Source: UBA2589 sp964492085 (GTDB lineage Bacteria > Gemmatimonadota > Gemmatimonadetes > Longimicrobiales > Gaopeijiaceae). Taken from it: 64,000 nucleotides of DNA. The notes beneath the pieces are model-generated. The model had not been told where the DNA came from, ran no database searches, and saw only the letters and a list, made by a program, of their open reading frames with translations. Within the stretch, counting starts at the first letter, position 1; each line of letters starts with the position of its first letter. Location: assembly GCA_964492085.1 (NCBI GenBank), contig CAZBHZ010000006.1, positions 1 to 64,000 of the forward strand, written 5' to 3'. This document shows positions 51,997 to 60,777 of this stretch, one piece after another. The position numbers and the translations under genes were made by a program.

Positions 51997-54138
51997 GTGA
52001 CACGTCCGAAGTGGCTGAACTCTCCGCTAGCCGGAATCGCCCTCCTCGCGGTCTTCGCTGCCCCCGCCGTGGCCCAGGATCCAGATCCGGACTCCGCGGT
52101 CGTCCTGGAGCCGATTCTGGTTCGAGTTCTCCCCAGCACCATCGGGACCCGGGCCCCCTACCCGGTATCCGTTCTAACCGGAACGCAGCTCACGAGAGGG
52201 ACGGCTTCCGCGTTCATCGAGGAGGCAGTCCGCGCAGTGCCCGGGGTGCAGATCCACAACCGGTTCAACTTCGCGGTCGGGGAGCGGATCGCGGTCCGAG
52301 GCTTCGGACCCCGGTCGCAGTTCGGCGTCCGGGGGATCCGCGTTCTGGTCGATGGCATTCCCGCCACCCTCCCCGACGGACAGGCGACGCTCGATCACCT
52401 GGATCTGTCGGGCCTGGGTCGGGTGGAAGCACTTCGGGGCCCGAACGCGTCCCTCTATGGGAACGCCGCGGGTGGCGTCCTCCACTTCCGCACCACCGAT
52501 CCGGCCGAGGAGCCTGCGGCCGTATCCATGCGGTGGACGGGGGGATCCTTGGGGAGCTCGACGGGCACGACGGCCGGTGAGGAGGTGTCGCACTCCATGT
52601 GGACACTTCAGGGCGTTGCGACCGGGACCGCCGGGAAAGCCGGCTATCGAGTCGGCTTCTACACCACGGATTTCGACGGATACCGCCGTGATCCCGAGGC
52701 CGACGACGGGACCGCCTACGGCGCCGCCAAGCGAACCGTTCTGAACGGAACACTGACGCTGCCGCTCGCCACCGGTCTTCTGCGTATCGTCGCGAACGCG
52801 ATGGACCTCGACGCCGAAAACCCGGGCTCCCTTCCTCAGGCCGTCCTCGACGAAGGCAACCGGGCAGCGTGGGGCTTCAACGTCCGTAGCGGTGCGATCA
52901 AGGATGTCCGACAGGGCCAGGTCGGTGCGTCGTGGATGGGTCCGCTAGGATCGCTGAATGGTGAATTCGCCCTGTGGGGGATCCGCCGTGAGCTGTTCAA
53001 CCCGATTCCTGGCCGCGTGATCGACCTGACACGCAACGCGGGTGGCATTCGCACGCTGTTCCAGGGTGACGTGCCTCTCAACGACCGCACGACGTTCGGG
53101 TGGGGCGCCGGCTTCGAAGCGGAACTTCAGAGCGACAACCGCCTGAACTTCGCGAACAACGGCGGCAACCCCGGGGAGCGGATTCTCGATCAGCTCGAAG
53201 ATGTCGGTACGGCCGGCATCTTCGTGCAGGGGCGCCTCGACGCCGCCGACCGCGTTTCGCTCCTCGCCGGGCTACGCTACGACAACATCAACTTCAGCGC
53301 GACAGACTTCTTCCTCGACGGAGGCGACCCCGACGATACGGGTGAGCGCACGATGAGTGCGCTGAGTCCGTCTCTTGGAGCCGTCCTCCGCGTGGGGGAG
53401 GACGCGGAGCTCTTCGCTTCGGTGGGGCGCTCCTTCGAGACCCCCACGACGACCGAACTCGCGAACCAGCCCACTGGAGCCGGCGGCTTCAACCCGGATC
53501 TCGACCCGCAGCGGGGGACGACCATCGAGGGCGGAATCCGCACGGTGCTCAGCAACATGCTGGGCCTCGAGCTCTCGCTGTTCCGCACGGGCATCACGGA
53601 CGGACTGGTGCCCTTCGAGGTCGCGACCGACCCCGGACGCACCTACTTCCGCAACTCGGCAGAGTCGCACCATTCGGGCTTCGAGCTCTCGGCTGACGCG
53701 AGTCTCGGAGCCGGCGTCGGCGCACGGCTCGCATATACAGAAGTGAACGCGACCTACGACGCGTTCGTGACGGACGACAACGACGACTACTCGGGCAACC
53801 TGATCCCCGGCCTGGCTCCCCGCCGCCTGGACGGCGTGCTCATCTGGGAGCACTCGGTCGGGTATGTCGAGCTCCGCGGTCTGTGGCAGGACGTGGTTCC
53901 GGTGAACGACGCCAACACGGCCGAGTCACCGTCGTACTTCATCACCGACCTCCGAGTCGGATCTGAGGACATCGACGCGGGCCGTTTTCTGCTGGCACCC
54001 TTCGTCTCGATCCAGAATCTCGCCGACAAGGAGTACAACGCCTCGGTCGTTCCGAACGCGTTCGGGAGCCGGTTCTTCGAACCCGGTCCCAGCCGGACCC
54101 TCCGTTTCGGAATGGGCGTGACGTGGGCGAACCGCTGA
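51997..54138 (+). CDS. TonB-dependent outer-membrane receptor
   Basis: Gated outer-membrane importer, probably for an iron complex. 713 residues from GTG 51997 (GGAG six bases upstream; the frame is open to TTG 51961). A signal peptide ends in AAPAVAQ; a TonB-box-like AVVLEPILVRV follows; the plug domain runs to about residue 160 (AVRAVPGVQIHNRFNF, ERIAVRGFGPRSQFGVRG, VLVDGIPATLPDGQ, VEALRGPNASLYGNAAGGVLHF); the rest is a beta-barrel ending RFGMGVTWANR. The substrate is not deducible. It is followed tail-to-tail by the phosphodiester glycosidase gene. No Fur site could be recognised with confidence. Confidence 0.93.
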   Translation: MTRPKWLNSPLAGIALLAVFAAPAVAQDPDPDSAVVLEPILVRVLPSTIGTRAPYPVSVLTGTQLTRGTASAFIEEAVRAVPGVQIHNRFNFAVGERIAVRGFGPRSQFGVRGIRVLVDGIPATLPDGQATLDHLDLSGLGRVEALRGPNASLYGNAAGGVLHFRTTDPAEEPAAVSMRWTGGSLGSSTGTTAGEEVSHSMWTLQGVATGTAGKAGYRVGFYTTDFDGYRRDPEADDGTAYGAAKRTVLNGTLTLPLATGLLRIVANAMDLDAENPGSLPQAVLDEGNRAAWGFNVRSGAIKDVRQGQVGASWMGPLGSLNGEFALWGIRRELFNPIPGRVIDLTRNAGGIRTLFQGDVPLNDRTTFGWGAGFEAELQSDNRLNFANNGGNPGERILDQLEDVGTAGIFVQGRLDAADRVSLLAGLRYDNINFSATDFFLDGGDPDDTGERTMSALSPSLGAVLRVGEDAELFASVGRSFETPTTTELANQPTGAGGFNPDLDPQRGTTIEGGIRTVLSNMLGLELSLFRTGITDGLVPFEVATDPGRTYFRNSAESHHSGFELSADASLGAGVGARLAYTEVNATYDAFVTDDNDDYSGNLIPGLAPRRLDGVLIWEHSVGYVELRGLWQDVVPVNDANTAESPSYFITDLRVGSEDIDAGRFLLAPFVSIQNLADKEYNASVVPNAFGSRFFEPGPSRTLRFGMGVTWANR

Positions 54139-54153
54139 TCTGAACCGAAGCCC

Positions 54154-55122
54154 TCAGGGGCCGCTGCAACGCTCCGGACTCGTGATCAGGGCGAGTGCGT
54201 TCACCACGGCGCGCTCGCCCGTCGCGTCTGAAGGCCGGTTGATCGGTGCCCCGTGGAGAACGAGCGCGCTGGATCCGCCACCGTCGAGGTTGAGTGCCTC
54301 GTCGGTCCCCAGTGCCTCGAACAATTCGGTGAGTTCGGGAAGCGTCATCCCGCTCGAATACGGTGATTGCCGGCCGTCGACCAGGACGAGCCATATCTGA
54401 CCTGTCGACGCATCGTACCCGACCGCGGAGCGGGGATGGCGCGCCGCGGCGAACGAGGGTCGCGCCCCCACCTCCAGATCACCGACTCGCTGACCACCGT
54501 CGATCAGATCGGGGAAGCCACCGACCGCTTCGGTTGCACCGTCGCCGGTCTGGAGTGGAACCGCCCAACCCAGCCGCAGAGAACCCTCCGCTTGTCGAGC
54601 CATCCCCAGCCACGGCTCTGCTCCAGGCTTCCAGGCGAATGTCGGCCGGTCCGCGGCCGCCGTGACCCGCCCATCGACCACCTCGGCGCCGACGGTATGG
54701 CCCTCCGGCGTGAAGAAGTCAGCGTTGATGGCGGCGAGGACAGTGTGCTCCGAGTCGGCCGCCATCGCCGAAACCGTCTCCCGTCCACCCCCGCCCTCCT
54801 CGCGACCCTCAGCCTGCAGGACCTCGAAGCCGAGGTCACACCGACCCGCGACCGAGGCCTGAACGATGTGGACCGCCCATGGCCCCCGGGGAGACCAGAA
54901 GTAGCGGTACGCCACGCCCGGATGAAGGTCGACCGTGCGGGCCGAGTCCGGCTGAAGCCAGGTGAGCAGCGCCTCCGGAGTGTCCAGCGCGAGGGTCGCC
55001 GGGCGATCCGGAGGGTCACACGCGGCGAGCAGTCCCGTGAGGACGGTGACCGACAGGGCCGCGCGTCCGTGGACCCGCCGACCGGGCCGTTCTATACTCC
55101 GGCGGCGATTCGACCGACCCAC
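54154..55122 (-). CDS. phosphodiester glycosidase (NAGPA-like) lipoprotein
   Basis: 322-residue exported protein. A signal sequence with lipobox LLAAC (VTVLTGLLAAC) suggests a lipid-anchored periplasmic or surface protein. The C-terminal two thirds match the NAGPA/phosphodiester glycosidase domain: AAINADFFTPEG, the GRQSPYSSGMTLPEL segment and the hallmark NLDGGGSSALVLHG. Members remove N-acetylglucosamine or similar sugars from phosphodiesters; several bacterial ones act on teichoic or glycan phosphates. The only in-frame normal start before the signal peptide is GTG 55122, which gives a long Arg-rich n-region and overlaps the promoter of the divergent gene. Confidence 0.8.
   Translation of the reverse strand: MGRSNRRRSIERPGRRVHGRAALSVTVLTGLLAACDPPDRPATLALDTPEALLTWLQPDSARTVDLHPGVAYRYFWSPRGPWAVHIVQASVAGRCDLGFEVLQAEGREEGGGGRETVSAMAADSEHTVLAAINADFFTPEGHTVGAEVVDGRVTAAADRPTFAWKPGAEPWLGMARQAEGSLRLGWAVPLQTGDGATEAVGGFPDLIDGGQRVGDLEVGARPSFAAARHPRSAVGYDASTGQIWLVLVDGRQSPYSSGMTLPELTELFEALGTDEALNLDGGGSSALVLHGAPINRPSDATGERAVVNALALITSPERCSGP
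55070..55098 (+). promoter_or_regulatory. candidate sigma-70 promoter
   Basis: TGGACC (55070-55075), 17-nt spacer, TATACT (55093-55098); 4 of 6 and 5 of 6 matches. It would start transcription near 55105, 65 nt before the small outer-membrane protein gene, and it lies inside the first codons of the divergent lipoprotein gene. Confidence 0.5.
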
Positions 55123-55170
55123 AGCACGCTCCGTGTCTACTGGGTCGAGCAACCCATCCGGACACCGGCC

Positions 55171-55668
55171 GTGACCCGCACCGTCGCAACCCTCTTCCTG
55201 CTCTGCTCGACCCTCGCCGGACCGTTGTCGGCTCAGGGACCCGATGCGGGAGACGGAATGCGGTTCGGGGTTTCCTTCGGAGGGATCAGCACGGTGGCGC
55301 TGAGCGTCGAGTTCTTCCGGGACGCACGCAGCATCGACATCGGGGTCGGCACGTGGTCGTTCCGTGACATCAGCGTTTCGACGACGGTTCGCCAGTACTT
55401 CGGTGCCTCGAACGCGAGGCCGGTCGTCGGCGCGGGACTCTGGCTGGCCGCCGCCGCGCCCTCTGCGGAGAGCGAGCGCACCGGTTTCGCACTCGTACTG
55501 CGGGCCCCGATCGGCCTCGACTGGGCCGTAGCCGACAGGCACGCGACCGGACTCGTCCTGAACGTGAATCGCGGGCTCTGGGTCAAGCGATCCGACCCTG
55601 AGGACGATCTGCCGCTGAATCGCCGTCTCGTCCCCCTCCCCGAACTCTACTACCGCTTCACCCGATAG
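55171..55668 (+). CDS. small exported beta-barrel-like protein of unknown function
   Basis: 165 residues from GTG 55171, with a signal peptide (TVATLFLLCSTLAGPLSAQ) and alternating hydrophobic/polar strands (MRFGVSFGGISTVALSVEFF, IDIGVGTWSFRDISVSTTVRQYFG, FALVLRAPIGLDWAV) ending in ELYYRFTR, an aromatic C-terminus suited to outer-membrane insertion. About eight strands could be formed. I do not recognise a family. The exact start is uncertain because no strong ribosome-binding site is present. It may share regulation with nothing else; both neighbours are on the other strand. Confidence 0.65.
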   Translation: MTRTVATLFLLCSTLAGPLSAQGPDAGDGMRFGVSFGGISTVALSVEFFRDARSIDIGVGTWSFRDISVSTTVRQYFGASNARPVVGAGLWLAAAAPSAESERTGFALVLRAPIGLDWAVADRHATGLVLNVNRGLWVKRSDPEDDLPLNRRLVPLPELYYRFTR

Positions 55669-55679
55669 CCCGGAGCAGG

Positions 55680-55937
55680 TCACCACTCCCCCTGGGGCTC
55701 GTCCCAGCTCTCGGACCAGAAGCGCTCTTCTTCGTCGTCGATCTCGTCCAGGTCGAGTGGATCGTCCTCGTCGACCCAGATCTCCCCCTGCTCGATGATC
55801 TGCTCGATGGCTGCGTCGTCGAGGACGGGTCGCCCCCGGCCGATGACGTCGGCCTGACGCGCACGCAGGCTGACGCCAGCCAGAATGGCCAGCGTCGCGA
55901 GTCCAGCGCCGAAGACGAACCAGAAGATTGCGAGCAT
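55680..55937 (-). CDS. small membrane protein with acidic tail
   Basis: 85 residues from ATG 55937: one membrane helix (MLAIFWFVFGAGLATLAILAGVSL), a short basic stop-transfer, then a highly acidic tail (EQGEIWVDEDDPLDLDEIDDEEERF). It begins 11 nt after the threonine synthase stop and is probably in the same transcript. No family recognised and the Shine-Dalgarno is poor, but the codon pattern and clear membrane-plus-tail design favour a real gene. Confidence 0.6.
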   Translation of the reverse strand: MLAIFWFVFGAGLATLAILAGVSLRARQADVIGRGRPVLDDAAIEQIIEQGEIWVDEDDPLDLDEIDDEEERFWSESWDEPQGEW

Positions 55938-55948
55938 GGGACGAGGGA

Positions 55949-57136
55949 TCAGTCGATCGGGGTCATGCCGACATATTTGAGTCCGCTGCCCGTGTTGAAC
56001 AGGACCACCTCGTCCTCCGGAGAGATGAGACCCTTCTCCATCAGCATCGGGACCGCCGCGGCGGTCGCTCCCCCCTCCGGCGCGGCGAAGATGCCGGTGT
56101 CTGCACCGAGCTTCGCGACCCACTCGGCCATCAGGTGATCGGGCACGGCCGCGGCCCCGCCGCCGGACTCTCTCAACGCACGCAGAATCAGGAAGTCTCC
56201 GACTGCGCCGGGTACGCGAAGTCCGGACGCATAGGTCTCGGCGCCCTGCCACATCTCCGCGTGCTCCTCACCCTGCTCCCACGCCCGGACCATCGGCGCG
56301 CACCCCGCCGCCTGTACCGTGAACATCTTCGGCCGCTTCGAGCCGATCCAACCGAGCGCCTCCATCTCATCGAACGCCTTCCACATACCGATCAGGCCGG
56401 TGCCCCCACCCGTCGGATAGATGATCGCGTCGGGCAGTCGGCCTCCCAGCTGCTCGACCAGCTCGTAGCCCATCGTCTTCTTGCCCTCGACGCGATAGGG
56501 CTCCTTGAGGGTGGAGAGGTCCCACCAGCCGTGTTCCTCGACCCCTTGCTTCACGACCTTCCCACAATCGCTGATGAGGCCATCCAGGAGCTGCACGTGC
56601 GCCCCGAGGGCCTGCATCTCTTCGAGGATGGGCGCCGGCGTATCGGTCGGCACCACCACGTGCACCGGGAGACCGGCCGCCGCGCCGTACGCCGCGGCGG
56701 CACTCCCGGCATTACCAGCCGAGGGCAACGCGAGCGCCTCGGCACCGAGTTCGAGCGCGCGAGAGACGGCGAGACCCAGTCCCCGAGCCTTGAAGCTTCC
56801 GGTCGGGTTCTGTCCCTCGTCCTTGATCCACACGCGGGCTACGCCCAGTCGATCCGCCGTACGGCTCGATTCGAGGAGCGGCGTCCAGCCTTCACCGAGC
56901 GCGACACGCATCGCGGGGTCTCGCACCGGGAGCACCTCGGCATATCGCCAAAGGTCGGCACGGCGGCACGCTACGTCAGCCATCTGAAACCCGGCTCGGA
57001 TGGCATCGAGATCGTATCGTGCGAACAGCGGTTTCCCGGCGGCAGACAGGCCGATGAGCTGTTCGCTCTCGACTTCTTCTCCGGTCCCGGTGCATTCGAG
57101 ATGTGTGGCGCCAGGCATCCGATGGTGGTCGGTCAT
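55949..57136 (-). CDS. thrC: threonine synthase
   Basis: PLP enzyme turning O-phosphohomoserine into threonine. 395 residues. The PLP lysine is K116 in NPTGSFKARG; further motifs are GEGWTPLL, WIKDEGQNPTGSFK, LPSAGNAGSAAAAYGA, IIYPTGGGTGLIGMWKAF and a C-terminal VLFNTGSGLKY that binds the phosphate of PLP. The N-terminal region (HLECTGTGEE ... PLFARYDL) resembles the threonine synthase leader found in plant-type enzymes, which can respond to SAM; this is not shown for the present protein. Start ATG 57136 overlaps the stop of the CPBP gene (ATGA). Confidence 0.92.
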   Translation of the reverse strand: MTDHHRMPGATHLECTGTGEEVESEQLIGLSAAGKPLFARYDLDAIRAGFQMADVACRRADLWRYAEVLPVRDPAMRVALGEGWTPLLESSRTADRLGVARVWIKDEGQNPTGSFKARGLGLAVSRALELGAEALALPSAGNAGSAAAAYGAAAGLPVHVVVPTDTPAPILEEMQALGAHVQLLDGLISDCGKVVKQGVEEHGWWDLSTLKEPYRVEGKKTMGYELVEQLGGRLPDAIIYPTGGGTGLIGMWKAFDEMEALGWIGSKRPKMFTVQAAGCAPMVRAWEQGEEHAEMWQGAETYASGLRVPGAVGDFLILRALRESGGGAAAVPDHLMAEWVAKLGADTGIFAAPEGGATAAAVPMLMEKGLISPEDEVVLFNTGSGLKYVGMTPID

Positions 57137-57984
57137 AATGTCTCTGAAGAGGATGGGATTGGTCCCTGGGCCTCGAGCCCGGCGACCGGTGGTTCTGTCG
57201 TGCTTCGGAGCACTCGTACTCCGCCGGCGAAGATCACTAGAGCAACCGGTACGAGCCAGAGGGGCGGTGGCCGATCGGGATCCGAAAAGAGTTCCTGGAA
57301 CGCGGGGACCGAGGCGAGCACGACGATCGAGCCGTTATTGAGAAAATGCATGAGCGCCCCGATCCAGATGGACCCCGTCCGCCACACACTCCACGCGATC
57401 ACCATCCCGAGGGCCGCGGTCGGAAGAAATCGAACGACCGTCTCGAATGACAGGTGAAAGGCCCCGAAGGTCACCCCGTTCAGCACGATCATCCGCCACG
57501 GCTCGAGCGTCCGCGTACCCCCGAGCAGAACACCGCGGAAGACGATCTCCTCGCAGATCGCCGGCGTCACCGCGAGGAGGACCAGGAGCCATATAAGCCG
57601 CGTCGCGGTCTCGGCCCTTACCAGTTCCTGGAGTCCTTCCAGCAGGTCCCAGGGTACCGGCAGAACGAAGGTCTGGAGCCAACCGATCACCCAGACCAGC
57701 GGCATCGCGCCGAAGATGACCATGATCGCGGCTGCGGCCTGTGGTCTCGTCGGCCGCTTCAGGGAAAGGGTGCGGATCGGGTCGAAGCCCCCCAGTACCA
57801 CAAAGGTCACCGCCGGCACGAACAGGAGCAGCCACTCGGCCGCCAGCAGCCCGTGCTCGCGAAAGAGAATCTGGAGTGGGATTCCACCCCAGAAGAAGGC
57901 AAGCGCGGCGAACGCGATGAAGAGTACCGACACGCCCGGACTCGGTACCTCCATGTGTCCGCAATGCGCTCGAACCCGCTTCAT
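57133..57984 (-). CDS. CPBP-family intramembrane metalloprotease
   Basis: Polytopic membrane protein of about 283 residues with the Rce1-like motifs: EEIVFRG (E146, E147, R151 counting from GTG 57987), FGAFHLSF (H178) and the third motif ALMHFLNNGS (H214, N217), all within predicted helices. Members are intramembrane proteases or prenyl-protease relatives involved in bacteriocin self-immunity or peptide processing; no substrate is evident. ATG 57984 is immediately preceded by GTG 57987; either could start. It is coupled to thrC by ATGA and divergent from the ECF sigma gene. Confidence 0.87.
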   Translation of the reverse strand: MKRVRAHCGHMEVPSPGVSVLFIAFAALAFFWGGIPLQILFREHGLLAAEWLLLFVPAVTFVVLGGFDPIRTLSLKRPTRPQAAAAIMVIFGAMPLVWVIGWLQTFVLPVPWDLLEGLQELVRAETATRLIWLLVLLAVTPAICEEIVFRGVLLGGTRTLEPWRMIVLNGVTFGAFHLSFETVVRFLPTAALGMVIAWSVWRTGSIWIGALMHFLNNGSIVVLASVPAFQELFSDPDRPPPLWLVPVALVIFAGGVRVLRSTTEPPVAGLEAQGPIPSSSETL

Positions 57985-58257
57985 CACCGATCCGATCGGA
58001 GCCCATCAAGCCCCGCTCCGCCTCCTCTAGAGAGCGGGCGCACGGTCAGGCGCTCCAAGCGGATCATGGACATCGGTGGGCGAAAGAGCGGGCGTGGAGC
58101 CGGACCCGAGCCGAACGTTCGGTCGGGATCCGGGGGGCGACCCGTTGTGTACGGAAGAGACGCTATCCAAAGGGCTCGAGCCCGGCCAGAGCGCCTCGAC
58201 GACAGTCGTAGTTCGGAGGCAACCCTCACGGGGGCGGCGTGCGTCGAAGTACCCGGA

Positions 58258-58839
58258 ATGAATATCGAAATGAGCCAACCCACGGAACGCGCGCTCATCC
58301 GCCTCGCAGCGGACGGAGACGCGCGCGCCGTTCGCGCCCTGTACGACCGGTACGCCCCCCGCGTGTACGCGGTGGTTCGTCGGATCGCCGGCGACGACGA
58401 TCTGGCGCAGGACTACGCGCAGGAGGCATGGATCCGGGCCATTCGGGCCCTCCCCACCTTCCGGGGCGATTCACGCTTTTCCACGTGGCTGCATCGCATT
58501 GCAGTGAATGCCGCACTGCAGGCACTCCGCAAGACCGAGACCCGACGCAAGCGTGAGGGCCCCAGGCCCGTCGACGTACCGATCGCACCCGCGCACCGGG
58601 ACTCGCTTCTTCAGAAGAGACTGGAGCGAGCGCTCGACGGTCTTCCGGAAGGGATGCGCCGGGTGCTCATCCTCCACGATGTGGAGGGCTACACACACGA
58701 AGAAATCGGAGACGTCCTCGGCGTGACCGCCGGGACGTCCAAGTCACAGCTGTTCAAGGCCCGTTCCAAGATGCGCGCTCTGCTCGCGGATCTGGATGGA
58801 GCCGTGCAGGAACCCGGAGCTGAAGCATGGAGCATCTGA
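58258..58839 (+). CDS. ECF-family RNA polymerase sigma factor
   Basis: 193-residue group 4 sigma factor. Region 2 (RALYDRYAPRVYAVVRRIAGD, AQDYAQEAWIRAIRALPTFRGDSRFSTWLHRIAVNAALQALRK) binds the -10 and core polymerase; region 4 (LPEGMRRVLILHDVEGYTHEEIGDVLGVTAGTSKSQLFKARSKM) reads the -35. Start may be ATG 58258 or ATG 58270. The next gene, overlapping by 13 nt, encodes a zinc-finger anti-sigma factor, and a two-PDZ protein follows, so this is an envelope-stress type module. The long spacer (57985-58257) has no clear classical promoter. Confidence 0.93.
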   Translation: MNIEMSQPTERALIRLAADGDARAVRALYDRYAPRVYAVVRRIAGDDDLAQDYAQEAWIRAIRALPTFRGDSRFSTWLHRIAVNAALQALRKTETRRKREGPRPVDVPIAPAHRDSLLQKRLERALDGLPEGMRRVLILHDVEGYTHEEIGDVLGVTAGTSKSQLFKARSKMRALLADLDGAVQEPGAEAWSI

Positions 58840-59480
58840 CGCACGAGCGACTCGCCGCGCTGGTGGACGAGCCGTCCACCGCGGATGAGCGTACCCACCT
58901 CGCCACGTGTGAGCACTGCGCGGCCGAACTGGAGGGATTTCGGGAACAGTCGGCCGCGCTGGGCGCACTTCCGGAGCTCCTGCCACCGCAGGGGGACTGG
59001 AAGGTCCTTGAGGCCCGGCTCCGATCCGAGGGTCTCATCAACGATCCGGGTGTGTTCCAGCGCCTCGGCCTGGCTCGTACCCCGGCCTGGATGAAGGCCG
59101 CCGCGGCAGTCCTGCTCTTCCTGGGTGGTACCGGGACGGGCGCCGTCATGGCCCGACCGGCCGCGTCTGACGGTGCTGGCCTGATGGCCGACCGCATCGT
59201 GACGGTCGAGGATGCAGCTTCGGCCGTGCGCGCGGCCGAGCAGCAGTACGTGTCCGCGGTGACCGAGTACCGCCAGCTCCTCGCCGCCGATGGTGGAGAG
59301 GGTGTCGATGTCGATCCGATCAGTCGCTTTGCTGCCCTCGAGCACCTGGTCCGCGTGAGTCAGGCCGCTGTCCGTCAGGCGCCGGGCGATCCGTTCCTGA
59401 ACGGGTTCCTCGCCTCGGCCATGGCCGAGCGTGACGCGGCACTCCGCATGGTCTCGTCCGGTCAGGACAACTGGTTCTGA
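58827..59480 (+). CDS. membrane-anchored zinc-finger anti-sigma factor
   Basis: 217 residues. The N-terminal cytoplasmic part has the anti-sigma zinc motif H24-x3-C28-x2-C31 (HLATCEHC). One membrane helix (AWMKAAAAVLLFLGGTGTGAVMA, ~88-110) is followed by a helical periplasmic domain (VTVEDAASAVRAAEQQYVSAV ...). It should hold the preceding ECF sigma factor inactive and release it on a periplasmic signal. It overlaps the sigma gene by 13 nt and the PDZ gene starts 8 nt after it. Confidence 0.88.
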   Translation: MEHLTHERLAALVDEPSTADERTHLATCEHCAAELEGFREQSAALGALPELLPPQGDWKVLEARLRSEGLINDPGVFQRLGLARTPAWMKAAAAVLLFLGGTGTGAVMARPAASDGAGLMADRIVTVEDAASAVRAAEQQYVSAVTEYRQLLAADGGEGVDVDPISRFAALEHLVRVSQAAVRQAPGDPFLNGFLASAMAERDAALRMVSSGQDNWF

Positions 59481-59487
59481 GGCGGAC

Positions 59488-60738
59488 ATGACGATGCGCA
59501 CCCTGACGCTCGCCGCGGCGCTGGCCATTGCCGGACTGCTCGGAGCCCCGCCCACCGGTGCGGCCGGGCAATCCGTTGGAGTCGAGCAGGCCAACCGCCT
59601 CGAGCGTGGCTGGATCGGGATCTCGTTCGATGTGCTGACGGACAGGCAGGGGCGGATCCGGGAGATCGTGATCTCGGACGTCAGTCCCGACAGTCCGGCT
59701 CAGGAGGCAGGACTCCGACCGGGTGACCAGATCCTGGCCATCAATGAATTCGACGAACCGGAAGAACTCGCCGACCTCGCGGCTCACCTCCGGCTGAAGC
59801 CGGGCGACGACGTCGTCATGGAGATCCACCGGGACGGCCGGGCCCGCAATGTCCAGTTGGAGGCCGCGACGCGCCCGGACGCGTTCCTCGCCCGCAGTAC
59901 GATCCAACTGTCGCTCGAGGCCGACTCGATGGTGGAAACGTGGGTCCGGGCGATGGACTCGCTGCGCGTCGAGCTCGTGTCCGAACGGAATGGCCGGGTC
60001 CAGGTGCGTCGCATCGGGTCTGGTTCTGGAAGCCGGATCGCCGTCATCGCCGAGCGTGCAGGCGAGGTCGCGACGAGCACGCGTGCAGTCCGTGCGCCGT
60101 TCGAATTCTTCGTGTTCCGCGGCGAGTCGCACGATTCGCTTCGGCGGGAAATGCTTGAAGTGAACCGCGTTTCGGGAGAGCTGGAGGAGATGCTCGCCCA
60201 GCGAGAGCGCCAGCTCCGCCGCCGTGCGGGTACGTCCACGACACTGGATTTCGACCAGGACTACGAATTCCGGCAGCTGAACGAGGCGCTTCGTCAGGTC
60301 GAGGACCGCTCCTCCGAACTCGAGGAGGCGATGGCCGAAGCCGCGCGGCAGACAGCCGGCTTTCAGTACATGCAGGAGTCACGAGCGCCCACCGACGCAT
60401 CAGCGGCCGAACGAGACGTCTCAAAGCCAGGAGAATACAGGCCACTCACCCCGTACCTCCTCGGTCGGAACCGCGTCGCCGGAGCCGAAGTGATCGACCT
60501 CAAACCGGAGCTTGCCCAGTACTTCGGGGTCGAACGGGGTGTGTTGGTGGTGGATGTCGCAGCGGGCACCCCGGCTTCATTGGCCGGGATCGTGCCGGGA
60601 GACGTGATCACCCAGATCGATCAGGTCGGCGTCCGATCCGTCGAAGATCTGCGCTTCGGTGTCTCCATGGCGGGGGACACACTGCCCATCTTTCTCGTCC
60701 GTCAGGGTACGAGCGTTCAGGTGCTCCTGCGCCGGTAG
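59488..60738 (+). CDS. periplasmic protein with two PDZ domains
   Basis: 416 residues with signal peptide (MTMRTLTLAAALAIAGLLGAPPTGAAGQ). PDZ1 (~36-125: GWIGISFDVL, DVSPDSPAQEAGLRPGDQILAINEF) and PDZ2 (~330-416: YFGVERGVLVVDVAAGTPASLAGIVPGDVITQIDQVGV) flank a mixed region with a coiled coil at about 225-300 (ELEEMLAQRERQLRRRAG, EALRQVEDRSSELEEAMAEAAR). No serine-protease domain or catalytic triad is present, so it is not DegS or HtrA. As third gene of the sigma/anti-sigma unit it may recognise misfolded outer-membrane protein C-termini and pass the signal on. Confidence 0.85.
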   Translation: MTMRTLTLAAALAIAGLLGAPPTGAAGQSVGVEQANRLERGWIGISFDVLTDRQGRIREIVISDVSPDSPAQEAGLRPGDQILAINEFDEPEELADLAAHLRLKPGDDVVMEIHRDGRARNVQLEAATRPDAFLARSTIQLSLEADSMVETWVRAMDSLRVELVSERNGRVQVRRIGSGSGSRIAVIAERAGEVATSTRAVRAPFEFFVFRGESHDSLRREMLEVNRVSGELEEMLAQRERQLRRRAGTSTTLDFDQDYEFRQLNEALRQVEDRSSELEEAMAEAARQTAGFQYMQESRAPTDASAAERDVSKPGEYRPLTPYLLGRNRVAGAEVIDLKPELAQYFGVERGVLVVDVAAGTPASLAGIVPGDVITQIDQVGVRSVEDLRFGVSMAGDTLPIFLVRQGTSVQVLLRR

Positions 60739-60748
60739 CCGCGGCAAG

Positions 60749-60772
60749 TCGGCGCGACCGTGCCTGCGCCGA
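60749..60772. terminator. weak hairpin between convergent genes
   Basis: A 7-bp stem (60749-60755 with 60766-60772, 10-nt loop) lies in the 39-nt gap between the PDZ gene and the permease gene. There is no U-tract, so only a possible terminator. Confidence 0.35.
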
Positions 60773-60777
60773 GCGGT

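Noticed and set aside
58215..58245. ECF-type promoter (GCAACC ... GCGTC) before the sigma factor gene
   Set aside because: The -35-like and -10-like parts are 18 bases apart and would leave a leader of only a few bases before ATG 58258; too weak to call without mapping.
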